Source: Thiomicrorhabdus sp965603495 (GTDB lineage Bacteria > Pseudomonadota > Gammaproteobacteria > Thiomicrospirales > Thiomicrospiraceae). Taken from it: 64,000 nt of DNA. Position 1 is the first letter of the stretch. Each line of letters opens with the position of its first letter. Positions 15,012-24,468 of the stretch are shown here, piece after piece. Where the stretch lies: assembly GCA_965603495.1 (NCBI GenBank), contig CBFDDF010000002.1:124001-188000 (forward strand), given 5' to 3'. A program made the translations under genes and the position numbers. Below the pieces are notes generated by a model. That model saw only the letters and a list, made by a program, of their open reading frames with translations. It ran no database searches and was not told where the DNA came from.

Positions 15012-17648
15012 ATGTCTGAATTTGCACGTGAAATTATTCCCATTGCGTTAGAAGATGAAATGGAACAATCCTACTTAAGTTATGCCATGAGCGTAATTGT
15101 AGGACGAGCGCTTCCTGATGTAAGAGATGGCTTAAAGCCGGTTCATCGCCGCGTTCTTTATGCAATGAATGTCTTAAGTAATGACTTTAACAAACCTTAC
15201 AAAAAATCTGCCCGTATTGTCGGGGATGTAATCGGTAAATACCACCCGCATGGTGACACGGCGGTTTACGACACGATTGTTCGTATGGCTCAGCCATTCT
15301 CATTACGTTACATGTTGGTAGATGGACAAGGTAACTTCGGGTCGGTCGATGGTGATTCTCCTGCGGCAATGCGTTATACCGAAATCAGAATGTCAAAGAT
15401 TGCCCATCATTTGCTAGCGGATTTAGACAAAGAAACGGTTAACTTCGCAGAAAACTACGATGGCTCTGAATCAGAGCCAGTGGTCATGCCAACCAGAATT
15501 CCTAACCTATTAGTCAACGGTTCTTCTGGAATCGCGGTCGGTATGGCGACGAATATTCCGCCACATAACTTAACTGAAACCGTTAGCGCATGTTTAGCGT
15601 TGATTGATAATCCTGATATCGATCTTGACGGTTTGATGGAACACATTCCTGGTCCCGATTTCCCTACTTACGGCATTATCAATGGTGCGACCGGTATTCG
15701 TGAAGCTTACGAAACCGGCCGTGGTCGCGTTAAGATTCGTGCAAAAACGTCTATTGAGACGGATAAGAGCGGTAAATCAAAAGTCATTATTGATGAGTTG
15801 CCATACCAAGTTAACAAAGCCCGTTTGATTGAGCGTATTGCTGAGTTGGTTAAAGAAAAGAAAATTGATGGTATTACCGCCTTACGTGACGAGTCCGATA
15901 AAGATGGTATGCGTGTAGTGATTGAACTGCGTCGCGGTGAAGTGCCAGAAATCATGATCAACAACCTATACAAGCAGACTGCAATGCAGACCGTGTTTGG
16001 TGTCAATATGGTTGCATTGATTGACGGTCAGCCTAAATTATTAAACCTAAAAGAAATTATCACTGCGTTTGTGAAACATCGTCGTGAAGTAGTCACTCGT
16101 CGTACTATTTTCGAACTGCGTAAAGCGCGTGAAAAAGCCCATACCTTAGAAGGTTTGGCGATTGCTTTAAACAATATCGATGAGATGATCGAACTGATCA
16201 AAGCCTCTCCAAGTCCAGCAGTTGCTAAAGAACGCATGCTTGAAAGACAGTGGCCAGTTGGTAAGGTTGTCGAGTTGCTAGGTCGTGTTGAGCTGAAGGA
16301 TATTCGTCCTGAAGATTTGCCTGCAGGTTTTGGCGCAGATGGCGATATTTATAAGTTATCTCCGGTTCAAGCACAATCTATCCTTGAGATGCGTTTGCAT
16401 CGTTTGACTGGTTTAGAGCAAGATAAAATCATTGAAGAGTACAAAGGTCTTATCGAAAAAATTACTGAATTCTTAAATATCTTGAGAAATCCTGATCGTT
16501 TGACAGAAGTGGTTAGAGAAGAGTTGAATGAAATTGTTGAAAGCTTTGGTGATGCACGTCGTACGGTGATTGATTACAGCTATCAAGATTTAGATGCTGA
16601 AGATTTAATTGCGGTTGAAGATCGTATCGTGACTTTATCTGAAGATGGTTATATCAAAACACAGCCATTAAGTGATTATCGTGCGCAAAAACGTGGTGGT
16701 CGCGGTAAATCGGCAACGGCCATGAAAGAAGAAGATGAAGTTGGTCAACTATTTGTCGCGAGTACGCATGATATGCTGTTGTGCTTCTCGAACAAAGGTA
16801 AGCTTTACTGGCAGAAAACTTGGCAGTTACCGCTTGCCAGTCGTGGTAGTCGTGGTAAGCCAATCGTGAATATCCTTCCATTGGAAGAGGGAGAGCATAT
16901 TACTTCTGTCCTACCAGTCGGTGACTTTGATGATCGCATTGTCTTTATGGCAACCCGTAACTCGGTTGTAAAGCGTGTTGCGCTGAAAGATTTCTCTCGT
17001 CCACGTGCTAACGGTATCATTGCTGTTGATTTACTGGATGATGATGAATTAGTCGGAACTGCTTTAACAGATGGCGAACAAGAAATTATGTTGTTCAGCA
17101 ATATCGGTAAAGCGATTCGCTTTAAAGAATCAGATGTTCGTGTCATGGGGCGTACTGCTCGTGGTGTTCGTGGAATGAAGTTAGCGGACGGTGCTAAAGT
17201 CATTAGTATGCAAGTTGCTAAACCGAATACTTTGATTTTGACGGCCACTGAACATGGTTATGGAAAATGTACGCCTGTAGAAGATTACTCAACGATTAAT
17301 CGTGGTGGTCAAGGGGTTATTTCCATTAAAACGTCTGAACGTAATGGTTCAGTTGTGGCAGCGGTTTCAGTTGTCCCTGAGCAAGAGATGGTGTTAATTA
17401 CCAATAAAGCGACTTTGGTACGAGCACGCGTCTCAGAAGTTTCAGTCGTGGGTCGTAACACGCAAGGGGTCAAGTTGATTAACGTCGGTAAAGGCGAGTT
17501 AGTTGTTGGTCTAGCGGTAGTCGATGTTGAGGATGAAGTTTTATTAGAAGATGAAGATTCTGTTATTGAAGGCGTTGTTACTGATGTTCAGATTGAAGGT
17601 AATATCGTTGAAAGCGATGACGCGACTGAAAGTAACGATTCAGAATAA
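15012..17648 (+). CDS. gyrA: DNA gyrase subunit A
   Basis: Catalytic subunit of gyrase (A2B2), which introduces negative supercoils. Starting at ATG 15012 (MSEFAREIIP) gives 878 aa and numbering identical to E. coli: the active-site tyrosine falls at Tyr122 (AAMRYTEIRM) and the quinolone-determining positions at Thr83 and Asp87 (HPHGDTAVYD). Another ATG at 14997 would add five residues. The C-terminal beta-pinwheel begins with the GyrA box QKRGGRG, needed for DNA wrapping, and the protein ends in an acidic tail (ESDDATESNDSE). Thr83 rather than Ser is natural in several genera. A strong terminator follows. Confidence 0.98.
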   Translation: MSEFAREIIPIALEDEMEQSYLSYAMSVIVGRALPDVRDGLKPVHRRVLYAMNVLSNDFNKPYKKSARIVGDVIGKYHPHGDTAVYDTIVRMAQPFSLRYMLVDGQGNFGSVDGDSPAAMRYTEIRMSKIAHHLLADLDKETVNFAENYDGSESEPVVMPTRIPNLLVNGSSGIAVGMATNIPPHNLTETVSACLALIDNPDIDLDGLMEHIPGPDFPTYGIINGATGIREAYETGRGRVKIRAKTSIETDKSGKSKVIIDELPYQVNKARLIERIAELVKEKKIDGITALRDESDKDGMRVVIELRRGEVPEIMINNLYKQTAMQTVFGVNMVALIDGQPKLLNLKEIITAFVKHRREVVTRRTIFELRKAREKAHTLEGLAIALNNIDEMIELIKASPSPAVAKERMLERQWPVGKVVELLGRVELKDIRPEDLPAGFGADGDIYKLSPVQAQSILEMRLHRLTGLEQDKIIEEYKGLIEKITEFLNILRNPDRLTEVVREELNEIVESFGDARRTVIDYSYQDLDAEDLIAVEDRIVTLSEDGYIKTQPLSDYRAQKRGGRGKSATAMKEEDEVGQLFVASTHDMLLCFSNKGKLYWQKTWQLPLASRGSRGKPIVNILPLEEGEHITSVLPVGDFDDRIVFMATRNSVVKRVALKDFSRPRANGIIAVDLLDDDELVGTALTDGEQEIMLFSNIGKAIRFKESDVRVMGRTARGVRGMKLADGAKVISMQVAKPNTLILTATEHGYGKCTPVEDYSTINRGGQGVISIKTSERNGSVVAAVSVVPEQEMVLITNKATLVRARVSEVSVVGRNTQGVKLINVGKGELVVGLAVVDVEDEVLLEDEDSVIEGVVTDVQIEGNIVESDDATESNDSE

Positions 17649-17669
17649 ACATAAAATAATCATTAATCA

Positions 17670-17701
17670 AAGGCTCAATGCTTTTTAGCATTGGGCCTTT
17701 T
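17670..17701 (+). terminator. gyrA terminator
   Basis: 13-bp stem, 17670-17682 with 17687-17699 (one G-T pair), TTTT loop and trailing T-run. Confidence 0.9.
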
Positions 17702-17798
17702 AGCCGTTTTAGAGTCTGGTTTAAAACTTAATTTTTTTAATGTTAAAACCTAAGTTTAAAACGTCTTTTTACCTTAAATAATAAGGAATTAAATTAGC

Positions 17799-18893
17799 AT
17801 GGCAAGAGCATTTAATTTTAGTGCAGGTCCAGCAATGTTACCTGAAGCGGTCATGCGTAAAGCATCAGCAGAGTTTCTAGATTGGAATCATACTGGCATG
17901 TCGGTGATGGAAATGAGCCATCGCAGTAAAGAATACATGTCAGTCGCTCATCAAATCGAAGCTGATTTACGAGAAGTTATGGCCATTCCAGACAACTATA
18001 AGGTGTTGTTTCTGCATGGTGGGGCTTCAATGCAGTTTTCAGCGATTCCCCTCAATTTAACAGCTGAGGGCGACACCGTTGATTATTTCAATACGGGCGT
18101 TTGGTCTGATAAGGCGATTAAAGAGGCTTCACGCTACGTTAATGTCAATGTCGTCGTTGGTGGCGATTGTGCTAATCCAACTGAAATTCCTGATGTGGCA
18201 GAGTGGTCGTTTAGTGAAGATGCTAAATATATTCACCTGTGCGCCAATGAAACCATTACCGGTTTGGAGTTTCAAGAAGATCAACTTGAGCATGTTTTTG
18301 CCCAAGGTAAGCCTGTGATTGCAGATATGTCTTCTAATATCATGTGTCGTTCTATTGATGTCAGTCGTTATGCCGTCATCTATGCTGGTGCACAAAAGAA
18401 TATTGGACCTGCTGGTTTATCGATTATGATTATTCGCGATGATTTAATTGGTCATGCACGTGAAATCACGCCGACTTTATTAAACTGGGCGACCTATGCA
18501 AATAATGAATCAATGTTTAATACCCCTGCCACCTATGCTTGGTATTTAGCAGGCCTGGTGTTTGATTGGCTTAAAAATAATGGTGGCGTTGATGCGATTG
18601 CGTTGGTTAATCAACGTAAAGCTCAAAAGCTCTACGATTATATTGATCAGTCAGCGTTTTATTACAATACCATTAAAGTTTCACAGCGCTCATGGATGAA
18701 TGTTACTTTTTACCTAACAAACAAAGACTTAGAGGCTGAATTTATTGAAGCCTCTAACGCAGCTGGCTTGTTGAGTTTGAAGGGACATAAGGCTTTTGGT
18801 GGGATGCGTGCAAGTATTTACAATGCAATGCCTGAAGAAGGGGTGGATGCACTGATTGCCTTTATGGAGCAATTTGCGAAAGCACACGCTTAA
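17799..18893 (+). CDS. serC: phosphoserine aminotransferase
   Basis: 364-aa PLP enzyme of serine and pyridoxine synthesis, converting 3-phosphohydroxypyruvate plus glutamate to phosphoserine. The N-terminus FNFSAGPAMLPEAV and the segment EMSHRSKEY are diagnostic. The PLP lysine is Lys200 in YAGAQKNIGPAG. It opens the conserved serC-pheA-hisC-tyrA-aroA-cmk-rpsA cluster, transcribed away from gyrA. AAGGA lies 12 bp before the start. GCAGGCCTGG at 18549-18558 is a one-sided copy of the recurring palindrome. Confidence 0.97.
   Translation: MARAFNFSAGPAMLPEAVMRKASAEFLDWNHTGMSVMEMSHRSKEYMSVAHQIEADLREVMAIPDNYKVLFLHGGASMQFSAIPLNLTAEGDTVDYFNTGVWSDKAIKEASRYVNVNVVVGGDCANPTEIPDVAEWSFSEDAKYIHLCANETITGLEFQEDQLEHVFAQGKPVIADMSSNIMCRSIDVSRYAVIYAGAQKNIGPAGLSIMIIRDDLIGHAREITPTLLNWATYANNESMFNTPATYAWYLAGLVFDWLKNNGGVDAIALVNQRKAQKLYDYIDQSAFYYNTIKVSQRSWMNVTFYLTNKDLEAEFIEASNAAGLLSLKGHKAFGGMRASIYNAMPEEGVDALIAFMEQFAKAHA
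18550..18559. repeat. CAGGCCTGGT palindrome variant (in CDS)
   Basis: GCAGGCCTGGT in serC, encoding AGLV. Confidence 0.65.
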
Positions 18894-18961
18894 TCCGCGC
18901 TATAGCGGACTACCTTGTTTAATGAATAAAATTAAGAATAGATAATCATACAGGCACTTGA

Positions 18962-20053
18962 ATGACGACAGAACAGATGCAATTGACAGAGATTAGAAAT
19001 CAAATTGATGCAATCGATGCTAAAATCCAAGATTTGATTGGTCAAAGAGCTGCGTGTGCCCAAAAAGTGGCCGACATTAAAACCCAAGGCGGTAATGTCG
19101 ATGCGGTGTTTTATCGCCCTGAGAGAGAAGCGCAAGTATTGCGTGCTGTCAAGGCACGTAATACCAGTTTATTACCTGATGAAGAGATGGCGAAACTCTT
19201 TAGAGAAATTATGTCTGCTTGCTTGGCGCTTGAGCAGCCAACCACTGTGGCTTATTTAGGGCCTGAAGGCAGTTATTCTCATGCCAGTGTTATTAAACAG
19301 TTTGGTTCATCGGCACATCCTATCGCAGTATCGACCATTGAAGAAGTGTTTGAATCGGTTGAAAAAGGCGAGGCAAGTTACGGCATGGTACCGGTTGAAA
19401 ACTCTTCTGAAGGCGTTGTTAAAAGCACTCAGAATGCGTTATTGACCACGAGTTTGAAAGTTTCCGGTGAAGTCGCGCTTGAGATTCATCACTGTTTATT
19501 ATCAAAGTCAGAAGCGCTTGAAAATATTCATAAAATTGTCGCCCATCAACAAGCCTTAGGGCAGTGTGAACAGTGGATTAAAAATAACTTACCATGGGCG
19601 GAGATTGAGGCGGTTTCTTCTAATGCTTTGGCTGCCAAAATGGCACAGACTGATTCCAGTATCGCTGCAATTGCTTCTGAGCAGGCCGCACAACTTTATC
19701 AATTGAATATTCTCGAATCTCATATCGAAGATCAGTCTGACAATACCACTAAGTTTTGGGTGATGGGGCGTGAAGCTACGCAGTCGAGTGGTGAAGATAA
19801 AACCGCTATGATTGTCTCAATGAAAAACCAATCCGGTGCTTTGTTAGATATATTGTCCTGTTTTAGCAGTCGCGGGATTAATATGACACGTATTATCTCT
19901 CGTCCATCAACGGATACTACTTGGGATTACCAGTTTTTTATTGATGTCTTGGGGCATCAGCAGGATGAAAATCTGAAACAAGCCCTCGAAGAAGTTAAGT
20001 CCAAGTCGGCGTTCTTTAAATTATTAGGATCTTTCCCTGTTTCGCCGCTCTAA
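18962..20053 (+). CDS. pheA: chorismate mutase / prephenate dehydratase (P-protein)
   Basis: 363-aa bifunctional enzyme taking chorismate to phenylpyruvate. Residues 1-90 form the AroQ-type mutase helix bundle (RNQIDAIDAKIQDLIGQRAACAQKVADIK). About 98-275 is the dehydratase, with VAYLGPEGSYSHAS and the catalytic TTKFWVMG. The last 85 residues are an ACT domain (GALLDILSCFSSRGINMTRIISRPS) containing the SRP feedback motif for phenylalanine. It lies between serC and hisC in the usual gammaproteobacterial order, with a 68-bp gap after serC and no leader attenuator that I can see. Confidence 0.96.
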   Translation: MTTEQMQLTEIRNQIDAIDAKIQDLIGQRAACAQKVADIKTQGGNVDAVFYRPEREAQVLRAVKARNTSLLPDEEMAKLFREIMSACLALEQPTTVAYLGPEGSYSHASVIKQFGSSAHPIAVSTIEEVFESVEKGEASYGMVPVENSSEGVVKSTQNALLTTSLKVSGEVALEIHHCLLSKSEALENIHKIVAHQQALGQCEQWIKNNLPWAEIEAVSSNALAAKMAQTDSSIAAIASEQAAQLYQLNILESHIEDQSDNTTKFWVMGREATQSSGEDKTAMIVSMKNQSGALLDILSCFSSRGINMTRIISRPSTDTTWDYQFFIDVLGHQQDENLKQALEEVKSKSAFFKLLGSFPVSPL

Positions 20054-20122
20054 GCACTCTAGATTATGCTGTTGTGAAATGAAAATGGACCTCCCTTTGG
20101 TACAAGGTAAACTGACAAAATT

Positions 20123-21262
20123 ATGAATGAAGTAAATGTAGCTTATTGTGACGTGGTTCAGCCACAAATTCTTGGTATTCATCCTTATATTCCCGGTAAG
20201 CCTGTTAGCGAGTTGCAACGTGAATTGGGCTTAACCTATATTTCTAAATTGGCTTCCAATGAAAATCCTTTAGGTGCCAGTCCACGTGTTTTGGCTGCCA
20301 TTCAGCATGAACTCAAAGAGATAGCACGCTATCCGGATGGTAGTGCTTATACTTTAAAGGCGACATTAGCCAAGTTTTTATCAATCTCGCCTGATCAGTT
20401 AGCGATTGGTAATGGCTCTAATGAGTTGTTGGAGTTGGTGGCACGTGTTTTTGCAGGGCCGGGTGATGAGATACTCTATTCTCAGTATGCTTTTGCGGTC
20501 TATCCTATTTCAGCTCAAGTGGTCGGTGCGACGGGCATTGAAGTGCCTTCGAAAGGGTGGGGGCATGACTTACAAGCAATGTTAGCCGCCATTACAGATA
20601 AAACTAAAGTGATTTATCTTGCGAACCCTAATAACCCAACAGGTACGGTTTTCAACCGAAAAGAGTGGGAAGCGTTTATTAGTAAAGTACCTAAAAAAGT
20701 GATTGTGGTGTTAGATGAAGCTTATATTGAGTATGCTCAGGCGCAACTCAGTGGTGAAGAATATGCCAATGGCATTGACTACCTGGCAATCTACTCTAAT
20801 TTATTGGTTTCTAGGACTTTCTCGAAGGCTTATGGCCTGGCTTCTTTGCGCGTGGGTTACATGGCTGGGTGTAAGGAAATAATTCAATATATCAATCAAT
20901 TAAGAGCGCCATTTAATGTTAATCATTATGCGCAGGTCGCGGCTGTTTCGGCATTGGCTGATCAGGCCTTTGTTGAAAAAGTAATTTTACTAAATCAACA
21001 AGGTATGCGCCAAATTATGGGTGCTTTGTCGACCTTGGGGATTGATTCAATTCCTTCTGCTGGTAATTTTCTATGTATTGATTTAGGTGAAAATGCACTT
21101 GATGTGAATCAGAAATTACTGGAAGAGGGGGTGATTGTGCGCCCAGTTGCTAATTATGGTTTAAAGCAGTTTCTTCGGGTTTCAATTGGAACTCAAGTTG
21201 AAAATCAGCATTTTATCGATGCGCTTAAGTCGGTATTGTCATCGATTTCCAAGGATTTGTAA
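20123..21262 (+). CDS. hisC: histidinol-phosphate / aromatic aminotransferase
   Basis: 379-aa class I/II PLP aminotransferase. SNENPLGASP at the N-terminus, YLANPNNPTGT, DEAYIEY and the PLP-lysine segment SRTFSKAYGLASLRVGY are all HisC features. Because it sits between pheA and tyrA instead of in a his operon, it probably also transaminates prephenate, phenylpyruvate or hydroxyphenylpyruvate, as HisC-type enzymes in this position do in other proteobacteria. It ends one base before the TTG start of tyrA, so the two are tightly coupled. Confidence 0.93.
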   Translation: MNEVNVAYCDVVQPQILGIHPYIPGKPVSELQRELGLTYISKLASNENPLGASPRVLAAIQHELKEIARYPDGSAYTLKATLAKFLSISPDQLAIGNGSNELLELVARVFAGPGDEILYSQYAFAVYPISAQVVGATGIEVPSKGWGHDLQAMLAAITDKTKVIYLANPNNPTGTVFNRKEWEAFISKVPKKVIVVLDEAYIEYAQAQLSGEEYANGIDYLAIYSNLLVSRTFSKAYGLASLRVGYMAGCKEIIQYINQLRAPFNVNHYAQVAAVSALADQAFVEKVILLNQQGMRQIMGALSTLGIDSIPSAGNFLCIDLGENALDVNQKLLEEGVIVRPVANYGLKQFLRVSIGTQVENQHFIDALKSVLSSISKDL

Positions 21263-21263
21263 G

Positions 21264-22127
21264 TTGAAACCACTCAATAAGATCACCATTATCGGCGTAG
21301 GTTTAATCGGCGGTTCTTTTGCTAAGGGATTAAAACAAGCAGGCCTGGTCAAGACCGTTATGGGGTTTGGTCAAAATGAATCTAGTTTACGCAAAGCCAT
21401 CGAACTTGGCGTAATTGATGAATACAGTACCGATATGCAGGCGGCGGTCGTTGACAGTGATTTGATTATGTTGGCTGTGCCTTTAGGCGTTATGGAGGCG
21501 GTGCTTGAGGAGATGAAACCTTATGTCAAGCGGGGCGCCATTATTACAGATGCTGGCAGTGCTAAGAGCAGTGTAATAACTTCGGCAATTAAAGTCTTTG
21601 GTCAATTACCTGAGTTTTTTGTGCCAGGTCATCCTATTGCAGGCAAAGAGAAAAGCGGTGTAACTGCGGCAGATCCAGCACTTTATATTAATCATCGTGT
21701 GATTTTGACGCCCGCCGAGCATACCAATGCCGATGCCATTCAACTGGTCACTGAGTTATGGCAAGCACTGGGTGCCAATGTTGAAGTCATGACGGCTGAA
21801 CAGCATGATGATATCTTCGCGGCCACCAGTCACCTACCGCATTTATTGGCGTTTTCACTGGTAGATATGCTGGATGAGCATGCTGAATTGGGGAATGTAT
21901 TCCCTTATACGGCTGGTGGATTTAGAGATTTCACGCGTATCGCTTCAAGTGATGCAACCATGTGGCGTGATATTGCATTAACCAATTCAACTGCGATTGT
22001 TAAGTGGTTAAAGAACTATCAACAATCGCTTGCGGCGTTAACTGCGTTGGTTGAAGAAAAAGATGGTGAGCGCTTATTCAAGCTGTTTGAAGATGCGAAG
22101 AGTGCTCGTGACAGACATATAGGGTAG
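21264..22127 (+). CDS. tyrA: prephenate dehydrogenase
   Basis: 287-aa NAD(P)-dependent enzyme of tyrosine synthesis. The Rossmann motif ITIIGVGLIGGSFAKGL starts at residue 6, which forces a start close to it. TTG at 21264, eight bases after an AAGGA box and one base after the hisC stop, is the only sensible choice, since the next in-frame ATG upstream (21186) lies inside hisC and encodes unrelated residues. GHPIAGKEKSGV and ATSHLPHLLAF carry the catalytic His region. No chorismate mutase or ACT domain is fused. A palindrome variant lies at 21340-21350. Confidence 0.94.
   Translation: MKPLNKITIIGVGLIGGSFAKGLKQAGLVKTVMGFGQNESSLRKAIELGVIDEYSTDMQAAVVDSDLIMLAVPLGVMEAVLEEMKPYVKRGAIITDAGSAKSSVITSAIKVFGQLPEFFVPGHPIAGKEKSGVTAADPALYINHRVILTPAEHTNADAIQLVTELWQALGANVEVMTAEQHDDIFAATSHLPHLLAFSLVDMLDEHAELGNVFPYTAGGFRDFTRIASSDATMWRDIALTNSTAIVKWLKNYQQSLAALTALVEEKDGERLFKLFEDAKSARDRHIG
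21340..21350. repeat. CAGGCCTGGTC palindrome variant (in CDS)
   Basis: GCAGGCCTGGTC in tyrA, encoding AGLVK. Confidence 0.65.
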
Positions 22128-22221
22128 TGATTTTATGTGGTTTACATGGCTTTTTAAAATCGGTATTGTTTAAGAACTGATTTTAAATATTGACTACAAT
22201 AGCAACTGAATTATTTAAAGA

Positions 22222-23589
22222 ATGACAAAAAAAAGAATCCGAAATATGGCAAACGTAAAATTCAAAGTTCAACCCGGCGGCACTATTCAAGGTCGTATTC
22301 GAGTCCCTGGTGACAAATCTATTTCACATAGAAGTATTATGTTGGGGGCTATCTCTGAGGGCACCACGACCGTGACGGGCTTTTTGGAAGGCGATGATAG
22401 TTTAGCGACTTTAAAAGCCTTTCAGGAGATGGGTGTACAGATCGAAGGGCCTGATAATGGGAATGTCACTATTCAAGGTGTTGGTTTAAAAGGGCTTCAA
22501 CAGCCTAATAAGCCTTTGGATATGGGGAACTCTGGCACAGCGATGCGCTTGATGGCAGGTATTTTGGCCGGCCAGGATTTTGATTGTGTATTAATCGGTG
22601 ATGCTTCTTTGTCAAAGCGCCCTATGAAGCGTGTTACGGATCCGTTGCGTGCAATGGGTGCTCAAATAGAGACAGCGGAAGGCGGTATGCCTCCTTTAAA
22701 AATCACCGGTACGGGTGATGGATCGCTAACGGCGATTGATTATGTTTTACCGATGGCTAGTGCTCAGGTTAAGTCTTGTGTCTTATTGGCGGGTCTGTAT
22801 GCTAAAGGTAAAACTTGCGCTTTGGAGCCTGCACCAACGCGAGATCACACCGAGCGTATGCTGAATGGTTTTGGTTATGAAGTTGTTTCAGAAAAAATTG
22901 ATAGCCAGCAGATGAAAGCTTGCCTAGTGGGTGGTGGTAAATTAACAGGGCGTCATATTGATGTGCCATCAGATATTTCATCAGCAGCATTCTTTATGGC
23001 GGCTGCGGCTGTCTCTAAAGGTTCAGATTTGGTCATTGAGCATGTTGGGATGAACCCAACCCGTGTTGGTATTGTGAATATCCTACAGTTAATGGGGGCC
23101 GATATTACGCTCGAAAATGCACATGAAGTCGGTGGTGAGCCAGTCGCGGATGTTCATGTACGTTATGCACCCCTGAAAGGGATTAACATTCCTGAAGAAT
23201 TAGTGGCCTTGGCGATTGATGAGTTTCCTGTTTTGTTTGTGGTTGCGGCGAGCGCAGATGGGCAAACGGTTTTGACGGGGGCTGAAGAGCTACGTGTTAA
23301 GGAATCAGATCGTATTCAAGTGATGGCGGATGCCTTGCAAGCCGTTGGTGTCGATGCTTTACCGACAGCGGATGGTATGGTGATTAATGGCGGTGTTCAA
23401 TCAAAGCAATCAACAGATATTCAAAGCCATCATGACCACAGAATTTCTATGGCAATGACGATTGCAGGCTTAAATGCGGTCTCTGAGATCGTGATTGATG
23501 ATTGCGCCAATGTAAATACTTCATTCCCAACCTTTCTTGAGTTAATTAATCAAGTCGGTATGCAGGTTGAAGCGGTTAAGGAATCTTAA
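22222..23589 (+). CDS. aroA: 3-phosphoshikimate 1-carboxyvinyltransferase (EPSP synthase)
   Basis: 455 aa; transfers enolpyruvate from PEP to shikimate-3-phosphate in the aromatic pathway. Motifs: GDKSISHRSIMLGA (S3P and PEP binding), DMGNSGTAMRLMAG, the RDHTERML segment, the mid-domain DISSAAFFMAAA, and the late ESDRI and DHRISM motifs. The frame starts at ATG 22222, but ATG 22246 (MANVKFKV) is equally plausible and gives 447 aa; neither has a strong ribosome site. It sits 94 bp after tyrA and 2 bp before cmk. The sequence looks like the class II type. Confidence 0.96.
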   Translation: MTKKRIRNMANVKFKVQPGGTIQGRIRVPGDKSISHRSIMLGAISEGTTTVTGFLEGDDSLATLKAFQEMGVQIEGPDNGNVTIQGVGLKGLQQPNKPLDMGNSGTAMRLMAGILAGQDFDCVLIGDASLSKRPMKRVTDPLRAMGAQIETAEGGMPPLKITGTGDGSLTAIDYVLPMASAQVKSCVLLAGLYAKGKTCALEPAPTRDHTERMLNGFGYEVVSEKIDSQQMKACLVGGGKLTGRHIDVPSDISSAAFFMAAAAVSKGSDLVIEHVGMNPTRVGIVNILQLMGADITLENAHEVGGEPVADVHVRYAPLKGINIPEELVALAIDEFPVLFVVAASADGQTVLTGAEELRVKESDRIQVMADALQAVGVDALPTADGMVINGGVQSKQSTDIQSHHDHRISMAMTIAGLNAVSEIVIDDCANVNTSFPTFLELINQVGMQVEAVKES

Positions 23590-23591
23590 AA

Positions 23592-24266
23592 ATGACTCAG
23601 TTAACTGTTCCTGTGATTACTATTGATGGTCCAAGCGGTGTTGGCAAAGGTACGCTTGCACAATATTTAACCTGTAAGACAGGCTTTCATTTGTTAGACA
23701 GTGGTGCGATATATCGTGCCTTGGCATTTGGTGCCGTCAAAAATCAACTGGCTTTAGATGATGTACCAGGCCTGGTAGTTTTGGCTGAGAGTTTGCCGGT
23801 TGAGTTTGTGGCGACCAGTATTCTGTACGAAGGTGAGGATGTGACCTCTAGAGTACGTACCGAAGAAGTGGCTGGTGTGGCGTCAACGGTTGCCGTCATT
23901 CCTGAGGTTCGTGCTGCACTAATGGCAAGGCAAAAGGCATTTGCAGAGTTACCAGGCCTGGTCGCGGATGGTCGTGACATGGGAACGGTAGTTTTTCCAA
24001 ATGCAGATTTAAAACTTTATTTAACCGCATCGGCAGAAATTAGAGCGGAAAGACGTGTTAAGCAGTTGAAAAACCAAGGAGTTAGTGCTAACATTCACCA
24101 GATAACTCGAGACATAGAAGAACGAGATGAGCGGGATTTGAATCGTAAGACTGCGCCGCTAAAGCCAGCAGATGACGCAATCATCGTCGATACCTCGAAT
24201 TTAAACATTGAAGATGTCTGTAAAAAAGTAGAATCTTTGTTGTGGGATAAGGGTTTGATGAAGTAG
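23592..24266 (+). CDS. cmk: cytidylate kinase
   Basis: 224-aa (d)CMP kinase with P-loop GPSGVGKGT at residues 13-21, GAIYRALA for the NMP site, GRDMGTVVFPNA, and the lid arginines RAERRVKQL. It starts 2 bp after the aroA stop. Two copies of ACCAGGCCTGGT lie within 190 bp of this gene (23765-23776 and 23951-23962), both encoding PGLV, the tightest pair in the window. Confidence 0.97.
   Translation: MTQLTVPVITIDGPSGVGKGTLAQYLTCKTGFHLLDSGAIYRALAFGAVKNQLALDDVPGLVVLAESLPVEFVATSILYEGEDVTSRVRTEEVAGVASTVAVIPEVRAALMARQKAFAELPGLVADGRDMGTVVFPNADLKLYLTASAEIRAERRVKQLKNQGVSANIHQITRDIEERDERDLNRKTAPLKPADDAIIVDTSNLNIEDVCKKVESLLWDKGLMK
23765..23776. repeat. ACCAGGCCTGGT palindrome (in CDS)
   Basis: 12-bp palindrome in cmk, first of two copies 186 bp apart. 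Confidence 0.8.
23951..23962. repeat. ACCAGGCCTGGT palindrome (in CDS)
   Basis: 12-bp palindrome in cmk, second copy, same reading frame (PGLV). Confidence 0.8.
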
Positions 24267-24327
24267 TTTAATCAAACCTAAATCAATCAATTGCATGTCA
24301 TATCCAATTGATTACTAAAGCTTTTTA

Positions 24328-24358
24328 AATCCCTTGCCTTATTTTAAGGTGGGGGATT
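24328..24358 (+). terminator. possible hairpin between cmk and rpsA
   Basis: AAATCCC and GGGATTT flank an inner CCTT/AAGG pairing, with a T-rich tail. It could be an attenuator or a weak terminator. Confidence 0.4.
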
Positions 24359-24468
24359 TGTATTTTGTTGGCAATTGGGATGCCGACATTTAACTAACTG
24401 ACCCGTTGACTGATTAATACTCCCATCAGCCATTAGAAGACGGTATGAAAAAAATGGTAGCTATATCC

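Noticed and set aside
16805..17248. Long antisense ORF inside gyrA
   Set aside because: Mirror of a strongly coding frame with biased codons; no ribosome site or recognisable protein.
21186..21263. tyrA start inside hisC at ATG 21186
   Set aside because: The added residues are an out-of-frame reading of hisC; the Rossmann motif and AAGGA box support TTG 21264.
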